NCBI GenBank assembly: GCA_946405105.1
Contig: CAMJFY010000004.1
Coordinates: 1-64,000 of the forward strand
Reading direction: 5' to 3'
Source of the DNA: an uncultured Caryophanales bacterium
GTDB taxonomy: Bacteria; Bacillota_I; Bacilli_A; Acholeplasmatales; Anaeroplasmataceae
DNA: 64,000 nt
Below the pieces are notes generated by a model that saw only the letters and a program-made list of their open reading frames with translations, had not been told where the DNA came from and made no database searches. Within the stretch, counting starts at the first letter, position 1, and every line of letters starts with the position of its first letter. Position numbers and translations under genes: made by a program. This document shows positions 54,750 through 64,000 of this stretch, piece after piece.

Positions 54750-56471
54750 ATGGCTAAAATTAATTTTTTTGCGTTAGGTGGAGTCCAAGAAAATGGTAAA
54801 AATCTTTATGTTGTTGACATAAATGATAGATTCTATATTCTAGATTGCGGCTTAAAATATCCAACATCAGAGCTATATGGCGTAGATGTAATAATTAACG
54901 ATCTAACATACTTAGAGGAAAATATTGATAAGGTTGAAGGTATCTTTTTATCTCATGCCCATGACGATCATATTGGCGGTGTATCTCATCTTATCAAAAA
55001 TCATGATATAAAAGTTTATGGATCAAGATTTACTCTAGCAGTTTTAAGAGAAAAGCTAGCAGAGGATGAAGTTGTTCCAAAGGAAGAGCTTCTAATTACA
55101 ATTACACCAAGAGGTGCATTATCTTTTGATAATGATAGAGTAAGCATTAGATTCTTTGAGGTTGCACATAATATACCTGAATCTTATGGTATTGCTATTA
55201 AAACAGAGGATGGCTACTTAATTTATACAAGTAATTATAACTTTGATCAAAATTCTAAAATTGATTATTCACATATGTTTAGAAGCCTTGCAGTATTCTC
55301 TAAAGAAGGAGTACTAGCTCTATTTACTGAATCACTTGGTGCTAACAATGAACAATCTAGAGGTACAATCCTAGAGTTTAAATTAAGAATTACAAATCTA
55401 TTTAATCAAACAAAGAAAAGAATTATTTTCTCTTTATTCTCAAGTGATATTTTAAGAATTCAACAGATTTGTAATATCGCAATAGAGCATGGTAAAAAGA
55501 TAGCTATTATTGGTAGAAAAACTCAAAAGATTGTTAATCAAGCAATCAATTTAGGTTATTTAACAATCCCTGATGAAAGCTTCGCAAATTTAAGATATAT
55601 AGATGAAAATAACAAGAATAACGATGATAATCTAGTTATCCTAGTTACAGGTGAAAGACATGAGCCTTATTTCATGTTACAAAGAATGGCTCGTGGTGTT
55701 GATAGATTAATTAAGATGGAGCCTGATGATACAATTGTTATTTTAACTAATCCATATTTAGGAACAGAAAAGATGGCATCAAGAACATTAGATATCATTT
55801 ATCATGTGACATCTAATGTTAAAACATTTAACCAAAGCTTATTACCAGAGCCTAATGCCAATAGAGAAGAAATAAAGGAAATGATTAATATTTTAAAGCC
55901 AAAATATATCATTCCAATTATTGGAGAATATAGACATCAGTATGCACTTCGTATTGTCGCAAACTGTATTGGATATGGTGATGATAAGGTATTAATTATT
56001 GATAATGGTGACATTATTACCTTTGAAAAAGGTAAATATGTTGGTATAACTGGTGATGTTCCATGTGCTGAGGTTTTAATTGATGGTAAAGCATTCAAGG
56101 ATGTTGGAGATGTAGTAATGAGAGACCGCGAGCTATTAGCTGACGATGGTGTTATTCTAGTATCTGCCAATATTAACCCAAGAACAAAGACTATTATTAT
56201 TGGACCTGAAATTGTTACAAAGGGATTTAGCTATACAGTTGATAATGATGAAATAAACAATAAGATTAAACAAACATTTTATCTTGTTTCATCAAAATAT
56301 TTAATTTCTAAATTCATTAACTGGAGTGAATTTAAAACAGCATTAAAAAATGAAATTTCTCATTTAATCTATAAAGAAATGAAGAGAAGTCCAATCATTA
56401 TACCTGTATTAATTTCAACAGATGTTGATGCGTTAAGAAAAAATAGTGCTGTAACAACAAAAGAGGAATAG
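54750..56471 (+). CDS. Degenerate RNase J paralog (J2-like)
   Basis: 573 aa metallo-beta-lactamase/beta-CASP ribonuclease of the RNase J family, involved in mRNA decay and 5'-end processing. The HxHxDH motif is intact (SHAHDDHIGG, His69-His74) and His139 (EVAHN) is present. Two usual metal ligands are lost: the HTGD Asp is Asn162 (YTSNYNFD), and the VHGE His is Ile391 (PIIGEYR). The DST motif is ESL. It is therefore probably a weak or regulatory subunit partnering an active RNase J elsewhere. The only good SD lies 29 bases before the ATG. Confidence 0.85.
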   Translation: MAKINFFALGGVQENGKNLYVVDINDRFYILDCGLKYPTSELYGVDVIINDLTYLEENIDKVEGIFLSHAHDDHIGGVSHLIKNHDIKVYGSRFTLAVLREKLAEDEVVPKEELLITITPRGALSFDNDRVSIRFFEVAHNIPESYGIAIKTEDGYLIYTSNYNFDQNSKIDYSHMFRSLAVFSKEGVLALFTESLGANNEQSRGTILEFKLRITNLFNQTKKRIIFSLFSSDILRIQQICNIAIEHGKKIAIIGRKTQKIVNQAINLGYLTIPDESFANLRYIDENNKNNDDNLVILVTGERHEPYFMLQRMARGVDRLIKMEPDDTIVILTNPYLGTEKMASRTLDIIYHVTSNVKTFNQSLLPEPNANREEIKEMINILKPKYIIPIIGEYRHQYALRIVANCIGYGDDKVLIIDNGDIITFEKGKYVGITGDVPCAEVLIDGKAFKDVGDVVMRDRELLADDGVILVSANINPRTKTIIIGPEIVTKGFSYTVDNDEINNKIKQTFYLVSSKYLISKFINWSEFKTALKNEISHLIYKEMKRSPIIIPVLISTDVDALRKNSAVTTKEE

Positions 56472-56493
56472 CTGCTTGCTATTCCTCTTTTAG
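56461..56493. terminator. Bidirectional terminator embedded in two gene ends
   Basis: Perfect 12-bp stem aagaggaatagc/gctattcctctt with loop tgctt. It contains the last codons and stop of the RNase J-like gene and the stop of convergent rarA. Confidence 0.9.
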
Positions 56494-57690
56494 TTCATTC
56501 ATAAACTTTATTATTGCTCTTTCATAAGAGCCGGTATCCTTTGGATTGTAATATTTTTTATCTATTAATTCATCTGGTAAATATTGTTGTTTAACATATC
56601 CTTTAGGATAATCATGAGGATATTTATATTCATATTTACCACTTTTTAATTCTTTATTTAAAATATGTGGTGGGATTTGCATTGATACTAAATCATCTAA
56701 ATCAGCTATTGCAGCGTCAATTCCTAAATATGTTGAATTAGATTTAGGAGAAGTAGCTAAATCTACTATTGCATACGCAAGTGGAAGCCTTGCCTCAGGA
56801 AGACCTAAAGAAAGAGCTGCCTGACATGCTGCATAAACTCTAGGACCAACATTTGGGTTTCCAAGACCAATATCTTCATATGCACTACATAGTAATCTTC
56901 TTGTGATAAATTCTAAATCCTCAGTTTTTAATAATCTAGCTAAATAATGAAGTGCAGCGTCAGGATCTGAGCCTCTAATTGATTTAATCATTGCGCTTGC
57001 AACATCATAATAATTTTCGCCTTTTTCATCAATTAAAAAGGCTTTTTTTCCGACTAATGCTTTAACATTTTCTAGATTTAAATCCTCTTTATCAAGCATA
57101 TTTGCTATCTCTAGCATATTTAGAGCTGTTCTAATTTCAGCAGATGATGCAACAGCGATATATTCTAATATATCATCTGTCATTTCCTTCATGTTTTCTT
57201 TTTTTATTACTCTTTTAAGAAGAATTATAATGTCTTCTTTTTTTATTTCATTCATTCTATATATATGACAACGGCTTCTGATAGCTGGATTAATAGAACG
57301 ATATGGATTTTCAGTAGTAAGTCCAATAATAGTTAATGCCCCTGTTTCAATGAATGGAAGAAGAAAATCTTGAGTATCCTTTTTCATTCTATGAATCTCA
57401 TCAATGATACAAATAGTTGTTTCATGATATTTAGTAGCATCAGCGATTTCCTTTAGCTTAGCCTTTGAATCGCATGAAGCATTAAAATTATAGCTTGTTA
57501 ATGAATATTTTTGTTCAATTATAGATGCGATAGATGTTTTTCCACATCCTGCAGGGCCATATAAAATCATAGAAAACAATGAATCATTGTCAAGCATCTT
57601 AGTAATAACACCCTTTGGGCCTACTAAATGATCCTGTCCAACAATATCTGAAAATTCTATTGGTCTTATACGATAAGCTAATGGTTTCAT
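56479..57690 (-). CDS. rarA: Replication-associated recombination protein RarA (MgsA)
   Basis: 403 aa clamp-loader-like AAA+ ATPase acting at stalled forks. N-terminal MKPLAYRIRPIEFSDIVGQDHLVG, Walker A LYGPAGCGKTS, Walker B CIIDEIHRM, sensor GLTTENPYRS, and the C-terminal tetramerisation domain with RGSDPDAALHYLARLL and EDIGLGNP. SD aaagaggt. Confidence 0.95.
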   Translation of the reverse strand: MKPLAYRIRPIEFSDIVGQDHLVGPKGVITKMLDNDSLFSMILYGPAGCGKTSIASIIEQKYSLTSYNFNASCDSKAKLKEIADATKYHETTICIIDEIHRMKKDTQDFLLPFIETGALTIIGLTTENPYRSINPAIRSRCHIYRMNEIKKEDIIILLKRVIKKENMKEMTDDILEYIAVASSAEIRTALNMLEIANMLDKEDLNLENVKALVGKKAFLIDEKGENYYDVASAMIKSIRGSDPDAALHYLARLLKTEDLEFITRRLLCSAYEDIGLGNPNVGPRVYAACQAALSLGLPEARLPLAYAIVDLATSPKSNSTYLGIDAAIADLDDLVSMQIPPHILNKELKSGKYEYKYPHDYPKGYVKQQYLPDELIDKKYYNPKDTGSYERAIIKFMNELKEE

Positions 57691-57793
57691 ATATTTCTTA
57701 CCTCTTTAGAATAATTTTATCATAGTTTAGGGCTAATTGTTATAGATTTTATCTATAAAAGTAAAGATTTATATATTTATATGCCAATTTTTG

Positions 57794-57802
57794 TGTTATA
57801 AT
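57794..57802 (+). promoter_or_regulatory. Extended -10 promoter of apt-rel operon
   Basis: TGtTATAAT in TGTGTTATAAT, about 35 bases before the apt ATG. Confidence 0.6.
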
Positions 57803-57836
57803 TCTTATATATGTATTTTTAAGGAGACTAACTATT

Positions 57837-58358
57837 ATGAGACTAAAGGATTATATAGCAACAGTACCTGATTTTCCAAAGAAGGGAATAATGTTTAGAG
57901 ATATTACACCATTACTTCAAGATGGTATTGCATTTAGTGCAGTAATTGATACTTTTGCAGGACATGCAAAGAAGCTAGGAGCTACTGTAATAGTAGGACC
58001 TGAGGCTAGAGGATTTATATTTGGAGCTCCTGTAGCTGCAAAGCTTCATTTAGGATTGGTTCCAGTTAGAAAGCCAGGTAAGCTTCCAAGAGAATGTTAT
58101 TCACAAGATTATGATTTGGAATATGGTAAGAATACACTTTGTATTCATAAAGATGCTATTAAGCCAGGAGATAAGGTATTCATTTTAGATGACCTTCTAG
58201 CAACTGGTGGTACAGCACTTGCTACATGCAAGCTAATAGAAAAGGCTGGCGGAGAAGTTGTTGGATTAGGCTTCGTAATAGATTTAGTTGATTTAGGTGG
58301 AAAAAAGCTATTAAAGGATTATAACGTTATTACTCTTAGTGAGTTTGAAGGAGAATAG
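57837..58358 (+). CDS. apt: Adenine phosphoribosyltransferase
   Basis: 173 aa; salvages adenine with PRPP to AMP. DFPKKGIMFRDITPLLQD at the N-terminus, GPEARGFIFG, and the PRPP loop FILDDLLATGGTALAT. Directly upstream of rel, the usual order in Gram-positives. Confidence 0.96.
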   Translation: MRLKDYIATVPDFPKKGIMFRDITPLLQDGIAFSAVIDTFAGHAKKLGATVIVGPEARGFIFGAPVAAKLHLGLVPVRKPGKLPRECYSQDYDLEYGKNTLCIHKDAIKPGDKVFILDDLLATGGTALATCKLIEKAGGEVVGLGFVIDLVDLGGKKLLKDYNVITLSEFEGE

Positions 58359-58394
58359 CTTTTAAGTAGTAGTAGTAGAAAGGAAGTGACTATT

Positions 58395-60581
58395 ATGGAA
58401 TATAAAAAATATGAAGATTTAATGTTTCTAGTAAATGGATATATTCATCATGAGCCATCATTAGAAATGATAAAAAGAGCATATGACAGAGCATTTGAAT
58501 TGCATAATGGTCAATTTAGAAAGAGTGGAGAGCCATATATTATCCATCCACTTAATGTTGCGTGTATTTTAGCAGAATTACATGTTGGACCAGATACAAT
58601 TTGTGCTGGTTTATTACATGATGTTGTAGAAGACACTTCAATATCAAAAGAAGAATTAGAAAAAGAATTCACACCTGATATTGCTGAAATTGTAGATGGT
58701 GTTACAAAGATTAGTAATTTAACATTTGTATCACTAGAAGAAAAACAGGTTGAAAACCATCAAAAGATGCTACTTGCGATGGGAAGAGATATTAGAGTTA
58801 TCGTTGTTAAGCTTGCAGATAGATTACATAACATAAGAACTCTTAATTATATGCCTGCTGAAAAGAGAGAAAGAATTGCTAAGGAAACATTAGAAATTTA
58901 TGCACCATTAGCTCACAAGCTAGGTATGTTCCGTATCAAGGCAGAGCTAGAGGATACAGCTTTAAAATATGTTGATCCACAAGCATATAATAAAATTGCT
59001 GGCTTAATTAGAAATGATAATTCAGCTAGAATGAGTAATGTTGATCATACTATTAATGAAATAACAAGAATATTAGATGAACAGCATGTTACTGATTATA
59101 AGATTAAAGGTAGAATTAAAAATATTTATAGTATTTATAAGAAAATGGTTAACCAACAAAAAGACTTTGAAGATATCTATGATATTTTAGCTATAAGAGT
59201 AATCGTAAATACAATTGGAGAATGTTACCATGTATTAGGCTTAATCCATGCCCATTACACTCCAATTCCAAAAAGATTTAAAGATTATATTGCAGTACCT
59301 AAGCCTAATATGTATCAATCACTACATACAACAGTAATCAGTGATGATGGATTTACATTTGAGGTCCAAATTAGAACTAAAGAAATGGATGCCGTAGCTG
59401 AACTCGGAGTTGCTGCTCACTGGGCATATAAAGAAGGCGTTGAATACTCAAAAGAAAAGCAGCAATTTGAAATTGCTCAAAAGCTTAAGTGGTATAGCGA
59501 CCTATTAAAATTTACTGAAGAAGATAAAACTGAAGATGCTAAGAATTATGTAGACGCAGTTAAGGATGATATCTTAAGTACAAATGTATATGTATATACA
59601 CCTACAGGAGAGGTAGTTGACCTACCTGTTGGAGCAACACCAATAGATTTCGCATATAAGATTCATACTAACATTGGTAATAAGACAGTTGGTGCTATTG
59701 TTAATAACCGTATAGTACCTCTAGATTATGAGCTTAAAAATGGAGATATTATTTCAATTAAAACAAATAAGAATTCATTTGGCCCATCTGAAAACTGGCT
59801 TAAGATTGCTAAAACAAGCCATGCTAAGCATAAGATTAAGAGCTTCTTAAATAAACAAAATAGAGATATCTTATTAGCACATGGAAAGGAAATGATTGAA
59901 GAAGAATTCCACGCTGCTAAGATATTAGAATATAACATTACAGAGGAATTTGCTAAAAATAATTTTGCTAAGAATAACATCAATTCATTAGATGATCTAT
60001 ACTTAGAAGTAGCTAAAGCAAATTTATCTCCAAAAACTGTTTTAACAAAATATGTTGGCTTAATCTCTGGTGATAAAACTCAAGAGATGCAGCTTAACCG
60101 TCAAATTGAAAGAAACCAAAAAATATTATCTTCTAGCAATGAAACAGGTGTAATAGTAGAAGGATTAACAAATCCATTAATCAAGCTAGGATCATGCTGT
60201 AACCCAATTCCTGGAGATACAATTATTGGTTATGTAACAAAGGGTAATGGTATAGTTGTTCACCACATTGGATGTAAAAACTGTAAAACATTCCAAATGG
60301 AAAGAATATTACCACTTGATTGGGCACTTAACCCAGATCGTAAATACCCATGCTCAATTAAGATTGACGCATCATCTAATATTAATTTATTAGTTGATAT
60401 TATGAACACTGTTTCAGCAAGTAATATGTCAATCCTATCAATTAATGCGACAACTAATAAGGATTTAGAAACAACTGTAAAGCTTAAGGTTATGACTAAG
60501 AGCTTAAATGAACTAGAAAAAATGATTATTAGTCTAAAAAAGATTAAATATATTTATAACATTGAAAGAGATAATCTATGA
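58395..60581 (+). CDS. rel: Bifunctional (p)ppGpp synthetase/hydrolase Rel
   Basis: 728 aa. HD hydrolase domain with LLHDVVEDT (His about 75) and ADRLHNIRTL; synthetase domain with RFKDYIAVPKPNMYQSLHT near 290 (the RxKD form typical of bifunctional enzymes) and EVQIRT; TGS domain (VYTPTGEVVDLPVGATPIDFAY); a Cys-rich region with GSCCNPIPGD; C-terminal ACT domain. The ATG at 58395 follows aaaggaag. Mediates the stringent response, relevant for the BCAA operon. Confidence 0.96.
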   Translation: MEYKKYEDLMFLVNGYIHHEPSLEMIKRAYDRAFELHNGQFRKSGEPYIIHPLNVACILAELHVGPDTICAGLLHDVVEDTSISKEELEKEFTPDIAEIVDGVTKISNLTFVSLEEKQVENHQKMLLAMGRDIRVIVVKLADRLHNIRTLNYMPAEKRERIAKETLEIYAPLAHKLGMFRIKAELEDTALKYVDPQAYNKIAGLIRNDNSARMSNVDHTINEITRILDEQHVTDYKIKGRIKNIYSIYKKMVNQQKDFEDIYDILAIRVIVNTIGECYHVLGLIHAHYTPIPKRFKDYIAVPKPNMYQSLHTTVISDDGFTFEVQIRTKEMDAVAELGVAAHWAYKEGVEYSKEKQQFEIAQKLKWYSDLLKFTEEDKTEDAKNYVDAVKDDILSTNVYVYTPTGEVVDLPVGATPIDFAYKIHTNIGNKTVGAIVNNRIVPLDYELKNGDIISIKTNKNSFGPSENWLKIAKTSHAKHKIKSFLNKQNRDILLAHGKEMIEEEFHAAKILEYNITEEFAKNNFAKNNINSLDDLYLEVAKANLSPKTVLTKYVGLISGDKTQEMQLNRQIERNQKILSSSNETGVIVEGLTNPLIKLGSCCNPIPGDTIIGYVTKGNGIVVHHIGCKNCKTFQMERILPLDWALNPDRKYPCSIKIDASSNINLLVDIMNTVSASNMSILSINATTNKDLETTVKLKVMTKSLNELEKMIISLKKIKYIYNIERDNL

Positions 60582-61024
60582 GAATAGTTGTTCAAAGAGT
60601 AAAAGAAGCATCATGTAGTGTCGATAATAATATTACTGGTGAGATTGAAAAAGGATTTTTAATCTTTATCGGTTTTAAAAATGATGATACTAATGATGAT
60701 ATGCAAAAATGTCTTAGGAAGGTTGTTGGCTTAAGAATTTTTGAGGATGAGAATGGTAAAATGAATAAATCATTACATGATGTAGATGGAAAGATATTAG
60801 CAATATCTCAATTTACATTATATGCAGATGTAAAGCATGGTAATAGACCATCATTTACAGAGGCAATGCAATTTGATAAGGCATCTATTATGTATGATGA
60901 ATTTGTTTCAATGCTAAGAAAAGAAGGAATTAATGTAGAGGTAGGCATCTTTGGTGCTGATATGAAGATTAGTTTAATTAACGATGGGCCTGTAACAATA
61001 TTAATTGATTCTACAAGCCTATAG
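60578..61024 (+). CDS. dtd: D-aminoacyl-tRNA deacylase
   Basis: 148 aa; removes D-amino acids (and Gly from tRNA-Ala) from tRNA. N-terminal MRIVVQRVKEASCSV, catalytic blocks SQFTLYADVKHGNRPSF and the C-terminal NDGPVTILID. Starts in an ATGA overlap with rel, the conserved order. Confidence 0.96.
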   Translation: MRIVVQRVKEASCSVDNNITGEIEKGFLIFIGFKNDDTNDDMQKCLRKVVGLRIFEDENGKMNKSLHDVDGKILAISQFTLYADVKHGNRPSFTEAMQFDKASIMYDEFVSMLRKEGINVEVGIFGADMKISLINDGPVTILIDSTSL

Positions 61025-61034
61025 GGAGGATTTT

Positions 61035-62912
61035 ATGAAGCCATATGAATTTAATGGAGAATTTTATACTGATTTAGATTCGCTTGCTAAAGCATATATT
61101 GAAAACTTCGAGCTTGGTGTCGAAGATATATATGTTAATGCAAAGCTATTAATTAAATTTGTTAAAAGTATGAAAAAAAGTAAGGAATATGCTAAAGAAA
61201 TCGCATCAATCCTTACATACACAAAATATAAAAATAATGCTTTAACATTTATTATTTATAGCTTCCTAGATGATAAGAAGGTATATATTAATGGTAAAGA
61301 ATTTACATTAGAATTATTTATTAAATCATTAAAACAATATCCAGATAAATCAAATATCCTAATGGCATTCATGGAGGATTATGGAATTAGTAAAACCTTC
61401 GCTACTGAAGATGATAATCAAAAGCTTGCAGTAGATGCATTCTTTATTGAAAATAATTTTGATGATCCATTCACAATCAAATATTTAAATACATATTATG
61501 ATTATCAAATAATTGAATCATTAAATGCTCGTATTTCAACTATCGCAGTTAATGGAGAGGAATGCTTTAGACGTGCAACAAAGGTTGCATTTAATGAAGA
61601 TTTCCAATTAGGTATTGCCCATAAGTTAGGCTTTAGAGCTGCTATTGATATGCATAAAGAGGTTAACCCTATTTTCAAGGCTGTTAAGCTATTAAAGGAA
61701 AAGAAGGAAACTGAAGAGGATTACCTAAAGAAAATTATTACTGATACATTCTATTGGTGGCTATTAGATAATCTAGATAAATATGAACCATTAAAGAAGG
61801 AATCAAAGCCTACATTTAAGCGTTTAATTCAATTGAAAAAGGAATTTGATAAATATCAAAAGATGATTGAGGATAGAAAAATCACTGATATATCTTTAGA
61901 TTATTTAGCTGATATTTCTAGATCTATTTATCTAAATTACCTAAATTTTGTTACATTATTTAGAAATGGTAAGATTAGAGTTAAAGCTAGATTCTCAGAA
62001 AATACTTATTCATTTGATAAGCCATATTGTAGAACATATATAACAGCTGATTTCATGAAGGGTCATATTGTTAAGCTTTATAACCCAGGTAATAAAGAAG
62101 AAAAGAAAGTTATCACAGTTAACCCATTAACTGGTAAAGAAATAACTAAGGATGATGTAAATCCTGAAGATATCGATATTGATGATATCAGTGAAGATAA
62201 GCCAGTATTAGTTAAGGTAGATAATGAAAATATCTTAAATGAAATAAAGGATGCTAAAAAGGCATTAAAGAAGAATAAGAGATTTGCAGGTTATTCTAAT
62301 TTAACAATAACTATTAATTTCTTATTAGCTGTTGCTATAGCAGTTGCTGGTACAATTTTATCAGGATATGATATTCAGGTACGTGGAATAAATGTTAATT
62401 TAGTTTCTTCATTATTAAATGAAGAAAAGATTTTAATATTTGCATTTGCTGGTGTTTCATTATTATTTGGATATATTTTCGCAATTGTTATCAAATCAAG
62501 ATCAAAGAAAACATTAAAGGATGTTAATACATTAGAATTTATTAATAATGCTAAAACAAAAGAAAAGATTAGTCCTAAGGATGATGCTGAATTAATTTAT
62601 TTATTAACTTCAGAAGAGAATTATAGATATTCAACTAAAAAGAGATATAAAGATTTAAGAGTGGTTGTCGCTATTGCTCAGGCTATATCTCTTTCATTAC
62701 TTGTTATTTGTTTAGCTATAGGCTTAAAGGGTATTACAGATGTTATTAAATTTGATGGTAATATTACATCATTCCTTTTAGCTTTATTAATAGGACCATT
62801 AGTATCAACAATAGTTGTATTATTTAAAAAGAGAAATGGAATTATTTCATTCCTTATTATTGATATAATTACAATTGTTGCTACTGCAGTTATATTATTT
62901 TTAGGAGTTTAA
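61035..62912 (+). CDS. 625-residue-class membrane protein of unknown function
   Basis: 625 aa with the track start, 615 with the ATG at 61035 chosen here (gggagga upstream). About 420 hydrophilic, largely helical residues (YNLYNGEFYTDLDSL-like start, actual EFNGEFYTDLDSLAKAYIENF) include an acidic stretch DVNPEDIDIDDISEDKP. Four hydrophobic helices follow: two at about 425-480 and two at about 540-610. No known family is recognised. It sits between dtd and rimO, which both act on translation, but that is only context. Confidence 0.65.
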   Translation: MKPYEFNGEFYTDLDSLAKAYIENFELGVEDIYVNAKLLIKFVKSMKKSKEYAKEIASILTYTKYKNNALTFIIYSFLDDKKVYINGKEFTLELFIKSLKQYPDKSNILMAFMEDYGISKTFATEDDNQKLAVDAFFIENNFDDPFTIKYLNTYYDYQIIESLNARISTIAVNGEECFRRATKVAFNEDFQLGIAHKLGFRAAIDMHKEVNPIFKAVKLLKEKKETEEDYLKKIITDTFYWWLLDNLDKYEPLKKESKPTFKRLIQLKKEFDKYQKMIEDRKITDISLDYLADISRSIYLNYLNFVTLFRNGKIRVKARFSENTYSFDKPYCRTYITADFMKGHIVKLYNPGNKEEKKVITVNPLTGKEITKDDVNPEDIDIDDISEDKPVLVKVDNENILNEIKDAKKALKKNKRFAGYSNLTITINFLLAVAIAVAGTILSGYDIQVRGINVNLVSSLLNEEKILIFAFAGVSLLFGYIFAIVIKSRSKKTLKDVNTLEFINNAKTKEKISPKDDAELIYLLTSEENYRYSTKKRYKDLRVVVAIAQAISLSLLVICLAIGLKGITDVIKFDGNITSFLLALLIGPLVSTIVVLFKKRNGIISFLIIDIITIVATAVILFLGV

Positions 62913-62914
62913 TT

Positions 62915-64000
62915 ATGAATCTATATATGATTAGCCTTGGTTGTGCTAAAAACCAGGTTGATTCTGAAATGATTTTAGGTCTACTAAAGAAAAAAATGAA
63001 TATTGTTGATAAGATAGAGGATGCTGATTTAATTATTGTTAATACATGTGCCTTTATTGAACCAGCAAGAAAAGAAGCAATAGATAATGTTTTAATGGTA
63101 TCTGATTATAAGAAAAAGGATGCTAGGCTAGTAGTTTGTGGATGCCTTGCTCAAAGATATAAGGATGAATTAACAAAGCTATTACCAGAGGTAGATAGAT
63201 TTATTTCTATTGATGAATATCAAAATATTTCTACAATATTAAATGATGTCATGAATTCTGACTTTAAATCAAATGATGTATTATCTCCATTAAATAGAAT
63301 TTATACTACACCTTCATATATGTCATATGTAAAAATTAGTGAGGGTTGCTTAAATAGATGTGCATTCTGTGCTATCCCTTTAATTAGAGGCAATCTAAAG
63401 AGTAGATATATCGAAGATATAGTTGAAGAGGTTAAATTACACGTTAAAAATGGTGTATATGAAATTAATTTAATTTCTCAGGATACTACTAAATATGGAT
63501 ATGATATTTATAAGGAATTAAAAATAGTTGATCTATTAAAGGAAATAGTTAAAATCGATGGTGATTTTAAGGTTAGATTATTATATTTATATCCTGATAT
63601 TGTCACAGATGAGCTAATTAATTTTATTAAGGATAATGATAAGATTATGCCTTACTTTGATATTCCTATTCAGCATACTGAGGATTTATTATTAGAGAAA
63701 ATGAAAAGAAGAGGGAATAGAGCTTATTTATTAAATTTATTTAATAAAATAAAGACATTAATTCCTAACGCAATTATAAGAACTACTCTAATAGTTGGAT
63801 TCCCATATGAGGAAAATAAAGATATTGAAGCTATGATTAAATTCATGGAAGAGGTAAAATTCGATAGACTAGGTGCCTTTACATTTAGCCTTGAGGAGGG
63901 CACAAAGGCTCAAGAATATCCTAATATTATTAGTGAAGCCGAAAAGCAGGATAGATTCGAAAGAATTATGGATGTTCAAAGAAAAATATCATTAGCTAAA
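62915..64000 (+). CDS. rimO: Ribosomal protein S12 methylthiotransferase RimO, 5' part
   Basis: Missing from the ORF track because it runs off the window without a stop; 362 codons visible. It adds a methylthio group to an Asp of ribosomal protein S12. N-terminal UPF0004 domain with MISLGCAKNQVDSEM (the RimO-type SLGC.KN.VDSE) and NTCAFIEPARKEAI; radical SAM Cys motif SEGCLNRCAFC; PYFDIPIQHTEDLLLEKMKRRGN. SD ttaggag. The C-terminal TRAM domain is outside. Confidence 0.93.
   Translation, partial: MNLYMISLGCAKNQVDSEMILGLLKKKMNIVDKIEDADLIIVNTCAFIEPARKEAIDNVLMVSDYKKKDARLVVCGCLAQRYKDELTKLLPEVDRFISIDEYQNISTILNDVMNSDFKSNDVLSPLNRIYTTPSYMSYVKISEGCLNRCAFCAIPLIRGNLKSRYIEDIVEEVKLHVKNGVYEINLISQDTTKYGYDIYKELKIVDLLKEIVKIDGDFKVRLLYLYPDIVTDELINFIKDNDKIMPYFDIPIQHTEDLLLEKMKRRGNRAYLLNLFNKIKTLIPNAIIRTTLIVGFPYEENKDIEAMIKFMEEVKFDRLGAFTFSLEEGTKAQEYPNIISEAEKQDRFERIMDVQRKISLAK

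Overview
The window is AT-rich bacterial chromosome from a low-GC Gram-positive lineage (Bacillota; Bacilli/Mollicutes-like, probably an uncultured gut or host-associated clade). Evidence: RNase J, RecU, RarA, CvfB, Rel, a yybP-ykoY manganese riboswitch, AGGAGG-type Shine-Dalgarno (SD) sites and TRTGn extended -10 promoters. The standard code is used: Trp is TGG, and TGA acts as a stop (for example in rel and the M29 peptidase gene). I see no prophage, insertion sequence, CRISPR array or rRNA. The lineage call is inference.

Layout. 1-5 kb: 3' part of an NSS-family transporter, a PurF-like protein without the N-terminal nucleophilic Cys, a B12-binding radical SAM protein (minus strand) and riboswitch-controlled mntP. 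5.5-18 kb: surface/accessory block with a small membrane protein, a 1071-aa lipoprotein (InlB-type repeats plus a pectate-lyase-like beta-helix), an operon of Y-family polymerase, YolD-like protein, alpha/beta hydrolase and glycosyltransferase, and an operon of a 1280-aa anchored extracellular protein plus an MscS channel. 18-24 kb: GGDEF protein with tcdA (minus), then plsX, a deformylase-like gene, a second GGDEF protein, a cytidylate-kinase-like gene and an M29 aminopeptidase. 24-37 kb: branched-chain amino acid operon ilvN-ilvC-cimA-leuC-leuD-leuB-ilvD-ilvB, a TrkA-C membrane protein, convergent leuA, and a third GGDEF protein. 38-50 kb: fused chromate-type transporter, ABC-F ATPase, RlmD-like methyltransferase, Nudix, an NfnA/NfnB pair, a membrane protein, aconitase and citrate synthase. 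50-64 kb: secreted unknown protein, a small operon ending in cvfB (with a 52-aa gene absent from the ORF track), tRNA-Asp and tRNA-Arg, recU, a lone CBM20-like domain protein, a degenerate RNase J, rarA, apt, rel, dtd, a 625-aa membrane protein and 5' rimO (cut by the window end).

How it fits together. Valine and leucine can be built apart from the final transamination, and isoleucine through citramalate (CimA) rather than threonine. No ilvA or ilvE is in the window. Citrate synthase plus aconitase supply isocitrate (isocitrate dehydrogenase not seen), and NfnAB can supply NADPH. Three GGDEF proteins suggest cyclic-di-GMP signalling, but no EAL/HD-GYP partner is visible here. The most unusual items are the PurF-like and RNase J-like proteins with lost catalytic residues, the lone CBM20 protein, the giant surface protein cotranscribed with MscS, the lipoprotein lyase, the nested terminator/promoter in front of ilvN, and the overlooked 52-aa gene. 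I did not find one clear, wholly new multi-gene system. The 13.1-18.0 kb surface-protein/MscS operon and the accessory block around it are the best candidates.
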